A DNA stretch of 23,734 nucleotides, taken from assembly GCA_964370315.1 (NCBI GenBank), contig CAYJIS010000031.1, forward strand, positions 1-23,734, given 5' to 3'. Below, piece by piece: positions 1 to 7,162 of this stretch; positions within the stretch are counted from its first letter, which is position 1; each line of letters opens with the position of its first letter. A model generated the notes under the pieces. It was not told the DNA's origin, did no database searches, and saw nothing but the letters and a program-made list of their open reading frames with translations. The translations under genes and the position numbers were made by a program. The DNA comes from CAYJFX01 sp964370315 (GTDB taxonomy: Bacteria > Spirochaetota > Spirochaetia > Treponematales > Treponemataceae).

Positions 1-2
1 AT

Positions 3-641
3 CCGCTTTCATATGATGAAACATATGAAGAAGAAACAGGAAGGGAAATTACATTTTGGATGAGAGAGGATGTGACACCATCAGAAATTTTTTCAACAAG
101 TGTTAACGCAAATGCTAAAGAATTTACTTCCACTTCAGCGAGTAGTCCCTATACCTTTACCATTGGAGTTGATGACATTGAACGATCTACTGGTGATACC
201 ATGCAGTTTTTATTTAAGCTTGGCGAATTTGAAACACCAAATGAAGCAGGTGTAATAGAGGTTCCAACTCCATTGTATCACATAAACTTACCAGATGCAG
301 ATGACCTTGCAAATATTGGTATGTTTTCATTTGAAGTATTTGATGCAATTCAGGCTGGCGGTACTTCTATATTAAATAATGTTATAAATACTAATACCAA
401 AGAAGAGATGCTTTTAGAAGTTATTCTTCCAAGGGATGGGGCATTGAATATATCCGTTATGACCGCAGACGGGACAATTGTAAAAAGTCTTAGTCGGGGG
501 CAAAAAGCTAAGGGAACTCATTATTTTAGATGGGATGGTACGAATAATGCAGGTAATGCTGTTGCTAGGGGTATATATTTTGTACGCGTTGTAGGGCCTG
601 GTATAGATGAAACGAGAAAAGTTATGGCAGTTAAAGAATAA
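3..641 (+). CDS. C-terminal part of a large protein with an FlgD-Ig-like terminal domain (5' end outside window)
   Basis: The reading frame is open from base 3 to the TAA at 639-641, and no start with a ribosome binding site is visible, so this is the 3' end of a longer gene. The first in-frame ATG at 60 is probably internal. The last 80 or so residues (LEVILPRDGALNISVMTADG, then a HYFRWDG motif, GIYFVRV and a terminal KVMAVKE) match the FlgD-Ig-like/gliding-type C-terminal beta-sandwich found at the end of many extracellular proteins of spirochaetes and Bacteroidetes. The preceding part is Ser/Thr/Asp-rich and contains no recognisable enzyme motif. An extracellular or cell-envelope role is inferred from the domain type only. 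A hairpin follows the stop codon directly. Confidence 0.7.
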   Translation, partial: PLSYDETYEEETGREITFWMREDVTPSEIFSTSVNANAKEFTSTSASSPYTFTIGVDDIERSTGDTMQFLFKLGEFETPNEAGVIEVPTPLYHINLPDADDLANIGMFSFEVFDAIQAGGTSILNNVINTNTKEEMLLEVILPRDGALNISVMTADGTIVKSLSRGQKAKGTHYFRWDGTNNAGNAVARGIYFVRVVGPGIDETRKVMAVKE

Positions 642-644
642 TTC

Positions 645-674
645 GTAAAAGTTGGCCTTCATACCAACTTTTAC
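645..674 (+). terminator. Hairpin after the first gene, probable terminator
   Basis: GTAAAAGTTGG (645-655) and CCAACTTTTAC (664-674) form a perfect 11-bp stem with an 8-nt loop, starting 3 nt after the stop codon. There is no clean T-run after the stem; the U-rich part lies inside the 3' arm. It could be a terminator or a 3'-end stabiliser. Confidence 0.5.
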
Positions 675-677
675 TAT

Positions 678-775
678 CGAGTTTCACTCATAAGCGAAGA
701 AAAACGATTAGACCGAAACTCGTTTACGTAACAGTTAGGTGCCCTCCTTGGCACGATTATCTGTTCTATTTTTTA
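678..775 (+). other. Structured leader with two more inverted repeats upstream of the methyltransferase
   Basis: CGAGTTTC (678-685) pairs with GAAACTCG (715-722). A second hairpin has outer arms AACAG (730-734) and CTGTT (761-765) around an inner stem GTGCC (739-743) / GGCAC (750-754), followed by a T-rich tract at 766-775. The second hairpin looks like an intrinsic terminator 34 nt before the next start codon. The sequence matches no riboswitch class I recognise. It may be a small RNA, a leader, or simply the end of the upstream transcript. Confidence 0.35.
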
Positions 776-808
776 TTCTAACGTGTGTTAATGTAAAAAA
801 GGAATAAC

Positions 809-1750
809 ATGAAAAAATTACAAGGTGTTGCGTATCTTGCCTTTGATGAGCATAAAAAACAATTAAAAGATGAGCTAAAAAGGCGTTTTGGCTATAAAAC
901 AGAACCCAAAGAATACGAAAACCTCTTGTATTATGAATGCGAGGTCTTTGTTGAGCCTTCTTGGGCTAAGACGAGCATGCAAGAAGTGTTTGAACTCAAC
1001 TTTGAATCTATTTCGCAAATCTCAAATGAGCTTAGGCAAATACAGCGTAACTGGGCGCCGTATGCGTATGAGCACTTTAGAAGGGTATCACTCATTCAAG
1101 AAAAACTACCTTACATAAACACAAAGCTAAAGCCTTTTCCTTTTGATGTTCCGAATTCTGCCATTGGGCTTTTTACACTTACCGATAAAAATACCGCCTA
1201 TGTGTTTCCAAAAAGCACCTCTCTTTTTCCTGCAGGAAACATCACTCTAATAGAAGACCACGAAAACCCTCCAAGTAGGGCATATTTAAAGTTTCAAGAA
1301 GCGCTTGTTCGCTTTAATCACCACTTTGGCTCGCTTCCAAAAAGCGGCGAGAGGTGTTTTGATGCCGGTGCATGCCCCGGCGGTTGGACATGGGTATTAA
1401 CAGAGTTAGGTTGCAATGTATTTGCAGTAGACAGAAGCGAGCTAGACCCACGTTTAATGAAAAATCCTCTTGTAGAGTTTAAAGCACACGATGCCTTTAC
1501 CTTAGCACCAAAAGATCTTGGAAAATTTGATTGGGTTTTTTCGGATGTTATTTGCTACCCCGAGCGCCTTTTAGAATGGGTGCAAAAATGGATAGATTCT
1601 GGCCTTACAAAAAACATGATATGCTCAATTAAAATGCAAGGCGAAACTGACTGGGCCCTCATAGACAAATTTGCAAAAATCCCCAATACCTATATTCAAC
1701 ACATGCAATATAATAAACATGAATTAACGTGGATGTGGCATAGTAATTAA
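809..1750 (+). CDS. RlmM-like SAM-dependent rRNA 2'-O-ribose methyltransferase
   Basis: The 313-residue product resembles the RlmM (YgdE) family, which 2'-O-methylates a cytidine in 23S rRNA (C2498 in E. coli) using S-adenosylmethionine. The SAM-binding motif I region is CFDAGACPGGWTWVL (about residues 183-197), followed by the acidic end of strand 2 (FAVDRSELD). FtsJ/RrmJ-type enzymes use a K-D-K-E tetrad; plausible counterparts are K161, D246 (FSDV), K275 (SIKMQG) and E305 (KHELTW). It is shorter than E. coli RlmM (about 366 residues), mainly at the N-terminus. The start is preceded by AAAAAAGGA about 6 nt upstream. It appears monocistronic. The precise target nucleotide is inferred from the family; confidence in the methyltransferase call is high. 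Confidence 0.82.
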   Translation: MKKLQGVAYLAFDEHKKQLKDELKRRFGYKTEPKEYENLLYYECEVFVEPSWAKTSMQEVFELNFESISQISNELRQIQRNWAPYAYEHFRRVSLIQEKLPYINTKLKPFPFDVPNSAIGLFTLTDKNTAYVFPKSTSLFPAGNITLIEDHENPPSRAYLKFQEALVRFNHHFGSLPKSGERCFDAGACPGGWTWVLTELGCNVFAVDRSELDPRLMKNPLVEFKAHDAFTLAPKDLGKFDWVFSDVICYPERLLEWVQKWIDSGLTKNMICSIKMQGETDWALIDKFAKIPNTYIQHMQYNKHELTWMWHSN

Positions 1751-1908
1751 TAATTGTGACGGGTTCATTGTTATGAAGCGCTAGGGGTCAATCCTTATCT
1801 GATAGGTGTTAATCATGTTGCGAAAGGTGTCACCCATGTCGTGAAAGGTGTCACCCTGAGCCTGTCGAAGGGTCTTATAGGGAATAATTCATATAGGAGG
1901 AATGTACA
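1751..1908. other. Non-coding stretch with a 21-bp tandem repeat and a CCTGAGC/TCGAAGG element
   Basis: No gene seen. A 21-bp unit occurs twice in tandem (1814-1834, CATGTTGCGAAAGGTGTCACC type, and 1835-1854 with two differences). It runs into CCCTGAG-CCTG-TCGAAGGG at 1854-1872, the first of several related elements in this window. AGGAGG at 1895-1900 is the ribosome binding site of the broken gene that follows. Confidence 0.6.
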
Positions 1909-2190
1909 CTGTATTTTGTATATATGCTAACAAACTGGAATAACAAAGTGCTTTATATAGGTGTAACAAGGGACATAGAAAAAAGAATATATGAGCATAA
2001 AACAAAACAATTCGATGGATTTAGTAAAAAATATAACCTAAATAAATTAGTGTACCTTGAAAAATGTAATGATATTACAGATGCAATTGTACGAGAGAAA
2101 TAGATCAAAGGGTGGACAAGAAAAAAGAAAGATTCATTGATAGAGCAAGAGAATCCTACTTGGTCTGACTTATCAATTGACCCGGAATAA
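1909..2190 (+). pseudogene. GIY-YIG endonuclease family gene with in-frame TAG and CTG start (broken)
   Basis: Read from 1909, the frame gives the hallmark N-terminus of small single-domain GIY-YIG proteins: (L/M)YFVYMLTNWNNKVLYIGVT, then RDIEKRIYEHK, FSKKYNLNKLVYLE, and IVREK. A TAG at 2101-2103 then interrupts, and the frame continues IKGWTRKKKDSLIEQENPTW to the TAA at 2188-2190. Intact relatives read REKQIKGW here, so the TAG is most simply a CAG-to-TAG mutation. The expected ATG is replaced by CTG at 1909; AGGAGG (1895-1900) sits 8 nt upstream, proper spacing for that codon. The nearby ATG at 1902 is in another frame and only 1 nt from the SD. Total length, 93 codons, is normal for the family. 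These proteins are often carried as selfish or repair-associated genes. Surrounding repeats support an unstable locus. Confidence 0.8.
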
Positions 2191-2192
2191 GA

Positions 2193-2276
2193 TTCTTCGA
2201 CGGAGTTTACCCTGAGCGTAGTCGAAGGGCCTAAGTTGCGTAATTTTTTGCTATAAGATTCTTCGACTACGCTCAG
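2193..2276. repeat. Large inverted repeat built from CCTGAGC/TCGAAGG elements
   Basis: CTGAGCGTAGTCGAAG (2212-2227) is exactly complementary to CTTCGACTACGCTCAG (2261-2276), a 16-bp perfect inverted repeat around a 33-nt spacer. The left arm is preceded by TTCTTCGACGGAGTTTAC (2194-2211), which recurs inverted at 21436-21452. It starts a few bases after the end of the GIY-YIG pseudogene. Confidence 0.75.
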
Positions 2277-2370
2277 AATGACACTGGTTGAGTAAATGGC
2301 ACTGTTGGAACGCTCAGAATGACACTGGTTGAGTAAATGCCACTGTTGGAATGCTCAGAATGACACTGTT
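2271..2370. repeat. 41-bp tandem repeat, about 2.4 copies
   Basis: The unit beginning GCTCAGAATGACACTGGTTG recurs exactly every 41 bp: 2271-2311, 2312-2352 and a partial copy at 2353-2370. Copies 1 and 2 differ at few positions (for example AAATGGCACTG against AAATGCCACTG). The unit begins with the end of the dispersed CTTCGACTACGCTCAG element, so the tail of that element has been duplicated in place. No coding role is apparent. Confidence 0.85.
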
Positions 2371-2430
2371 TTAACTCTCTTGTTATGAAAAGTAAAAATC
2401 CCATTAATCTGCGTAATTTGCGGATGACAC

Positions 2431-2465
2431 TTGTTTTTAAAGAGCTCTAGCAGTATAATATCCTT
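2431..2465 (+). promoter_or_regulatory. nadE promoter predicting a leaderless transcript
   Basis: TTGTTT (2431-2436), a 17-nt spacer and a perfect TATAAT (2454-2459). A normal start-site distance places +1 at about 2466, which is the A of the nadE ATG. No Shine-Dalgarno is present or could fit in the transcript. Confidence 0.6.
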
Positions 2466-4418
2466 ATGTATGGATTTATTCGAGTTGCGTGTGCTAGTCC
2501 ACTGGTAAGCGTTGGAGATTGCAAGAAAAATGCACAAGAAATTATTATTCTTATAGAAAAGGCTCAAAAAGAAGGTGTTTCACTTATTGTGTTTCCAGAG
2601 CTTTGTATAACGGGCTATACCTGTTCCGACCTCTTTTTTCAGCGCTTGTTGCAAGAATCTGCATTAACGGCCTTGGCAAAGATTGCAAGTGCAACGGCAG
2701 AAAAAGGTTTGAGTGCTATTGTTGGACTTCCTTTTGTGTTTGAAGACGCTATATATAATGTAGCTGCAGTTTGTTCCGATGGACAAGTTGTGGCCCTTAT
2801 ACCCAAGACTCATATTCCAAACTATTCAGAGTTTTATGAAAGACGCCATTTTGCCCCAGCTTTTGAGGGCATAGAAATAGCAAGCGTTTCAGATGGGCAG
2901 GCAAAAACGTATGAAGTTCCATTTGGTACACGACAGATGTTTTGCTCATCAACAAATAAAGATATTCGCTTTGCAGTTGAAATATGTGAAGACCTCTGGG
3001 TTCCTTCTCCACCTTCCATTGAGCATGCACAAAATGGGGCTATAATAATTGCAAACCTCTCGGCAAGTAATGAAGCTGTGTCTAAGAGTGATTATCGCCG
3101 TCTTTTAGTTTCTTCTCATTCGGCTCGTAACATGTGTGCATATTTGTATGCAGATGCAGGAAGGGGAGAGTCTACAACAGACCTTGTGTTTTCTGCCCAT
3201 AATATAATTTCAGAAAATGGAGCTATAATTTCAGAAAAAATACCTTTTTCTAAGGACAGTTTTTGTGTTTCAGATATTGATACCGAAAGGCTTTTGCAAG
3301 AAAGAAGAAAAAATACCTCTTTTTCTTCTTGTGCAGAGAAGTTTAAAAACGACTATCTGCTTCATAAAGTGCAATTGCCCGAACTTATTCAAGGTCTTTG
3401 TAGGCACATAGATGCTTATCCTTTTATTCCAAGCGACAAAAAAGCGGTTGCATTACGTTGCCAAGAAATAATCCAAATGCAAACAGCTGGATTAATTCAA
3501 CGCTTAAGTCATATAAAAGCATCAAGTGTTGTTATAGGACTTTCTGGTGGTTTAGATTCAACGCTAGCTTTATTGGTAACAATTGAAGCTTTTAAGTATC
3601 TAAATCTAGATCTTCAAGGTATTGTAGCGGTTACTATGCCTTGCTTTGGAACAACAGACAGAACATATAATAATGCATGTTTACTTGCTTCAGAAAGTGG
3701 AGTCACATTAAAAGAGATATCTATTTCAAATGCAGTAACAGGACATTTTGAAGATATAGGACATGATAAAAATATCCATAATGCCACATTTGAAAATTCT
3801 CAAGCAAGGGAACGAACGCAGGTACTCATGGATCTTGCAAATGCTGTAAGTGGTATTGTAATTGGAACAGGAGATTTATCCGAGCTTGCTCTTGGATGGG
3901 CAACATATAACGGAGACCATATGTCTATGTATGGGGTAAACGCATCTGTTCCTAAAACCTTAGTCAGGCACCTTGTGCGATATTATGCAGGAGATGCCAG
4001 GGAAAAAGGGAATGAAAAGTTTGCAAGTGTTTTAGATGATATTATTGATACACCTGTAAGTCCTGAGCTTTTACCACTTAGTGATGGAAATACGAGCCAA
4101 GCAACAGAAGAAATATTGGGCTCTTATGACCTCCATGATTTCTTTTTGTATTATTTTGTTCGTTGGGGTTTTTCGCCAGATAAAATTCTCTTTTTGGCAG
4201 AACAGGCATTTAAGTGTAATTTAAAAGATGAAATGTTTTCTAAAAAAGAAATAAAAGATCGCCTTGTGCTTTTTATTAAGCGATTTTTCTTACAGCAGTT
4301 TAAACGTTCTTGCCTTCCTGATGGTCCAAAAATTGGGTCAATTAGTTTGTCTCCAAGAGGAGACTGGAGGATGCCAAGTGATGCTCATGTTAGCCAGTGG
4401 ATTGAAAGTTTAGACTAG
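2466..4418 (+). CDS. nadE: Glutamine-dependent NAD+ synthetase
   Basis: The 650-residue, two-domain enzyme catalyses the final cytosolic step of NAD+ synthesis, amidating nicotinic acid adenine dinucleotide with ammonia released from glutamine and consuming ATP. Residues 1-280 form the nitrilase-type glutaminase with its Glu-Lys-Cys triad visible as E45 (FPELCITGY), K114 (LIPKTHIPNY) and C174 (VEICEDLW). The C-terminal synthetase carries the ATP PP-loop SGGLDS at residues 360-365, then GTGDLSELALGW and the ASVPKTLV region. Length is typical of the glutamine-dependent form. The start MYGFIRVACASP matches the family N-terminus. Upstream, a perfect TATAAT ends 6 nt before the ATG and no SD exists, so initiation is probably leaderless. 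It heads a plus-strand run leading to the proline genes, separated from the next gene by 77 nt with a weak hairpin. Confidence 0.95.
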   Translation: MYGFIRVACASPLVSVGDCKKNAQEIIILIEKAQKEGVSLIVFPELCITGYTCSDLFFQRLLQESALTALAKIASATAEKGLSAIVGLPFVFEDAIYNVAAVCSDGQVVALIPKTHIPNYSEFYERRHFAPAFEGIEIASVSDGQAKTYEVPFGTRQMFCSSTNKDIRFAVEICEDLWVPSPPSIEHAQNGAIIIANLSASNEAVSKSDYRRLLVSSHSARNMCAYLYADAGRGESTTDLVFSAHNIISENGAIISEKIPFSKDSFCVSDIDTERLLQERRKNTSFSSCAEKFKNDYLLHKVQLPELIQGLCRHIDAYPFIPSDKKAVALRCQEIIQMQTAGLIQRLSHIKASSVVIGLSGGLDSTLALLVTIEAFKYLNLDLQGIVAVTMPCFGTTDRTYNNACLLASESGVTLKEISISNAVTGHFEDIGHDKNIHNATFENSQARERTQVLMDLANAVSGIVIGTGDLSELALGWATYNGDHMSMYGVNASVPKTLVRHLVRYYAGDAREKGNEKFASVLDDIIDTPVSPELLPLSDGNTSQATEEILGSYDLHDFFLYYFVRWGFSPDKILFLAEQAFKCNLKDEMFSKKEIKDRLVLFIKRFFLQQFKRSCLPDGPKIGSISLSPRGDWRMPSDAHVSQWIESLD

Positions 4419-4421
4419 TAA

Positions 4422-4452
4422 AAGGGAAAAGAAAACCGTTATTTTTTGCCTT
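4422..4452 (+). terminator. Weak A/T-rich hairpin after nadE
   Basis: AAGG (4422-4425) and CCTT (4449-4452) flank a mismatch and an AAAA/TTTT stem with a small loop. It is imperfect and mostly A:T, so it may only partly terminate nadE transcription. Confidence 0.25.
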
Positions 4453-4495
4453 AAGGGTATGGACAAAAAGTAAAGAAACGTGTAACCTATAGAAT

Positions 4496-5056
4496 ATGAA
4501 AGAAGAATCATTGTTTTCAAAAAGCCTTTTAGAGCAGTGCTTAACAAAAGATGTTTTACACGCTATGGAAGATGTTGTGAGTTTTAACAAAAAAGCACAC
4601 GTTATTCGTGGTGGTAAAATAATAGCAGCAGTTTTTGGTGCTCAAGACATTTTTGAAAGTTTAGCAGAAGGAAGTACTCCAGAAAAAGAGAAAGTACTTA
4701 TTGATAGCTTTCACAATAATCTAACTCTCTTAATACAAAAAACATGGGTTGAAAAATCTGACGAAGTATTAAAAGATCAAATACTATATAAACTTGATGA
4801 AGTGTGCTCTTTAGTAACTGCGAAGGAATATGGACGAGTTTATGAAGATTTTATTGACTTGTTAAATGATTCTGTATTTTTAATGTTTGGTGCGATTTCA
4901 ACAAAGGATGATTTTGCAGAATACGCACTTCGAATAGACCCAGGTTTTGGGGTATTTTGGTGGTTTTTAAAAAGTATGAGCCCTAGGATACCAAAAGATA
5001 TTAAAGTGGGGCGGTTATACATAATTTTAGGAATGTTGTTTTTAGCAAATTATTAA
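4496..5056 (+). CDS. Conserved-looking hypothetical protein, 186 residues
   Basis: I do not recognise this family. The protein is soluble-looking and mixed alpha/beta for the first 130 residues, with no signal peptide. Visible features are HVIRGGKIIAAVFGAQ near residue 40, a charged helical middle, and a C-terminus rich in aromatic residues (GFGVFWWFLKSMSPRIPKDIKVGRLYIILGMLFLANY) that could be a buried core or a short membrane contact. It lies between nadE and proA, 39 nt before proA, so co-transcription with proA is likely. No Shine-Dalgarno precedes the ATG; TGGACA (4460-4465) and a poor -10 TAACCT (4483-4488) with 17-nt spacing would again place the transcript start at the ATG, but this is weak. 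Codon use looks like its neighbours, so I regard it as a real gene. Confidence 0.7.
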   Translation: MKEESLFSKSLLEQCLTKDVLHAMEDVVSFNKKAHVIRGGKIIAAVFGAQDIFESLAEGSTPEKEKVLIDSFHNNLTLLIQKTWVEKSDEVLKDQILYKLDEVCSLVTAKEYGRVYEDFIDLLNDSVFLMFGAISTKDDFAEYALRIDPGFGVFWWFLKSMSPRIPKDIKVGRLYIILGMLFLANY

Positions 5057-5095
5057 CGATATTCTGTTAAAAATAGCGAATAAAAGAGTGCGTCT

Positions 5096-6352
5096 ATGAT
5101 AGGTGAGTCAATTTTTAATTCTCTTCGAAAAACTTCTCGCATAATTGCTAATGTAAGTGCATCTGAAAAAAATAGAGCGCTTGAATCAGTAATACTTTCA
5201 CTAGATAAAAACAAAGATTTGATCCTAAAAGCGAATGAAAAAGATGTAGAACGTTCTAGAAAGAATGGCATGAAAGAAAGTCTTATTGATAGACTCTTGC
5301 TAAATGAAGAGCGATTAAACGGTATTCTAGAAAGTATTCGCATAGTAATAGCCCAAACTGATCCAGTTGGTGAAATAATTTGCGGTTGGAAAACTGAAAA
5401 AAGCTTGCAAATTCGCCAAGTACGAGTCCCAATTGGTGTTGCCGCAATTATATATGAATCTCGTCCAAATGTTACCGTTGATGCTTTTGCTCTTGCTTGG
5501 AAAAGCGGAAATGCAATTTTATTACGAGGAAGCTCAAGTGCTTTAGAATCAAATAAAGCAATAGTATTAGCAATTAAAGAAGGGCTTTCGAGCATACATA
5601 GTGATTACGAAGGGGCCTTGTTCCTCACTGAAGGTGACAGAGAAGAAGTAACGCAAATACTAAATGCAAAGGGCTTAATAGATGTTGTTTTACCACGTGG
5701 TGGTGCTGATTTAATTAAGCTGGTTGTTGAAAATGCGCGTATCCCTGTAATTGAAACAGGCAGTGGTATTTGCCATGCATACATTGATGAAACTGCAGAC
5801 ATCGAAATGGCTGTACGGATAGCAGAAAATGGAAAAATGCAGCGGCCAGGAGCATGTAATTCTTTAGAAACTATACTGGTGCATTCTTCTTGCAGTTCTG
5901 TTTTTTTACCCATGCTTTTAGATCAGTTGCATGGGCGCTGCGAAATAAGGGCTTGTGAAAAGTCTTATGCACTATTATCTGCCATTACAAACGATGATAC
6001 AATTTTATTGGCGACAGATCAAGATTTTTCTACTGAATTTTTAGATTACATTGTTGCAATAAAAATTGTGGATTCAATAGAAGATGCTGTTGAACATATA
6101 AATTCTCATAATACAAAGCACTCCGATACTATTATTACAAATGACTTACAAAAAGCCCAGTATTTTCAGCAACATGTAGATGCTGCATGTGTGTATGTCA
6201 ATGCATCTACGCGATTTACCGATGGAGGTGAGTTTGGGTTTGGTGCAGAGCTTGGAATTAGCACCCAAAAGTTTCATGCTCGAGGGCCTATGAGTTTAAC
6301 TGCTTTGACAACAATAAAATATGTAATTGATGGTGAAGGACAAATCCGATGA
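5096..6352 (+). CDS. proA: Gamma-glutamyl phosphate reductase (glutamate-5-semialdehyde dehydrogenase)
   Basis: The 418-residue cytosolic enzyme reduces gamma-glutamyl phosphate to glutamate 5-semialdehyde with NADPH, the second step of proline synthesis. It has the full-length ALDH-superfamily fold: VPIGVAAIIYESRPNVTVDA (residues 111-130) in the cofactor domain, VLPRGGADLI around residue 200, and the catalytic cysteine C254 in QRPGACNSLET. The C-terminal FHARGPMSLTALTTIKYVI is diagnostic for ProA. The gene follows a hypothetical gene by 39 nt with only a weak GAG-type ribosome binding site, and its TGA overlaps the ATG of proB (ATGA), indicating translational coupling. In many bacteria proB precedes proA; here the order is reversed. 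Confidence 0.96.
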   Translation: MIGESIFNSLRKTSRIIANVSASEKNRALESVILSLDKNKDLILKANEKDVERSRKNGMKESLIDRLLLNEERLNGILESIRIVIAQTDPVGEIICGWKTEKSLQIRQVRVPIGVAAIIYESRPNVTVDAFALAWKSGNAILLRGSSSALESNKAIVLAIKEGLSSIHSDYEGALFLTEGDREEVTQILNAKGLIDVVLPRGGADLIKLVVENARIPVIETGSGICHAYIDETADIEMAVRIAENGKMQRPGACNSLETILVHSSCSSVFLPMLLDQLHGRCEIRACEKSYALLSAITNDDTILLATDQDFSTEFLDYIVAIKIVDSIEDAVEHINSHNTKHSDTIITNDLQKAQYFQQHVDAACVYVNASTRFTDGGEFGFGAELGISTQKFHARGPMSLTALTTIKYVIDGEGQIR

Positions 6353-7143
6353 CAATAGCACAAACACTAGAAAGTGCAAAAAAAATAGTTATAAAAATAG
6401 GTTCTAATACGCTTGCAAAACCAGATGGTACAATTAATATTGAATGGATGAACCATTTTGCAAATCAGTGCGAAAAACTTGTGTCGCTAGGAAAAAAACT
6501 GGTAATTGTTTCCTCTGGAGCTCAAGTAGCTGGCCTTTCGACTCTAAAACGGTGGACAAGAAAAAAAGATATACATTATAGACAAGCCCTATGCGCAATT
6601 GGACAAGTTGAGCTTATGAAGCAATGGCTAGAATCTTTTATTAGTAATGGGATGCACATTGGACAGCTTTTAATTACTAAGGATGACTTTGCAGATAAAC
6701 AAAGAACGCTTAACATGCGTAATACACTCTTTACCCTTGTTGATGAAGGTGTTATACCTGTAATAAATGAAAACGACTCGGTTTCATTTGAAGAAATTAG
6801 CATTGGGGATAATGACAATTTAAGTGCTCTTACTGCGATTTTATGGAGCGCCGATGCACTAATTCTTTTTAGTGATATTGATGGGGTGTATGATAAGAAT
6901 CCAAAGGAACACAAAGATGCAAAACTTGTGGAGCTTGTTTGCAATATCGGAAAGCTAAAAAAAGAGATTAGCATGGAAAGTAAAAGTGACTTTGGTACAG
7001 GTGGTATGGTTACAAAAATTGAGGCTGCTGAAAAAGTTATGGAATATGGAATCTCTATGATACTAGCAAATGGTTCAAAAGAGAATATACTTGAAAACTT
7101 ACTACTTGGTAATGCTTCTGGCACACTCTTTTATTCTGAATGA
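6349..7143 (+). CDS. proB: Glutamate 5-kinase, short form without PUA domain
   Basis: The 264-residue kinase phosphorylates glutamate to gamma-glutamyl phosphate, the first committed step of proline synthesis. Amino-acid-kinase motifs are in order: IVIKIGSNTLA (13-23), VIVSSGAQVAG (52-62), VINENDSVSF (138-147), GDNDNLSALTA (153-163), FSDIDGVYDKNP (174-185) and GTGGMVTKIEAA (216-227). It ends at the kinase domain, lacking the C-terminal PUA domain of the roughly 370-residue E. coli enzyme; such short forms are known in other bacteria. The ATG overlaps the proA stop by 4 nt. In the family this enzyme is usually the site of proline feedback inhibition; whether the short form is inhibited cannot be told from sequence. 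Confidence 0.95.
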   Translation: MTIAQTLESAKKIVIKIGSNTLAKPDGTINIEWMNHFANQCEKLVSLGKKLVIVSSGAQVAGLSTLKRWTRKKDIHYRQALCAIGQVELMKQWLESFISNGMHIGQLLITKDDFADKQRTLNMRNTLFTLVDEGVIPVINENDSVSFEEISIGDNDNLSALTAILWSADALILFSDIDGVYDKNPKEHKDAKLVELVCNIGKLKKEISMESKSDFGTGGMVTKIEAAEKVMEYGISMILANGSKENILENLLLGNASGTLFYSE

Positions 7144-7162
7144 AGTTAAAAAAGGAAAGGTT

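Noticed and set aside
1902..1943. ATG at 1902 as start of the GIY-YIG gene
   Set aside because: It is in a different frame that stops after 13 codons, and it lies only 1 nt from the SD; the domain frame starts at CTG 1909.
2355..2567. 70-codon minus-strand frame over the 41-bp repeat and nadE start
   Set aside because: It spans non-coding repeats and the nadE promoter, has no SD and no recognisable motif.
5053..7124. Ser-rich minus-strand frames opposite proA and proB (180, 102 and 182 codons)
   Set aside because: They lie entirely within well-identified genes on the other strand and have shadow-type composition.
7070..7162. Earlier in-frame start for proC
   Set aside because: It would overlap proB by 74 nt and add residues without family similarity; ATG 7163 has a good SD.
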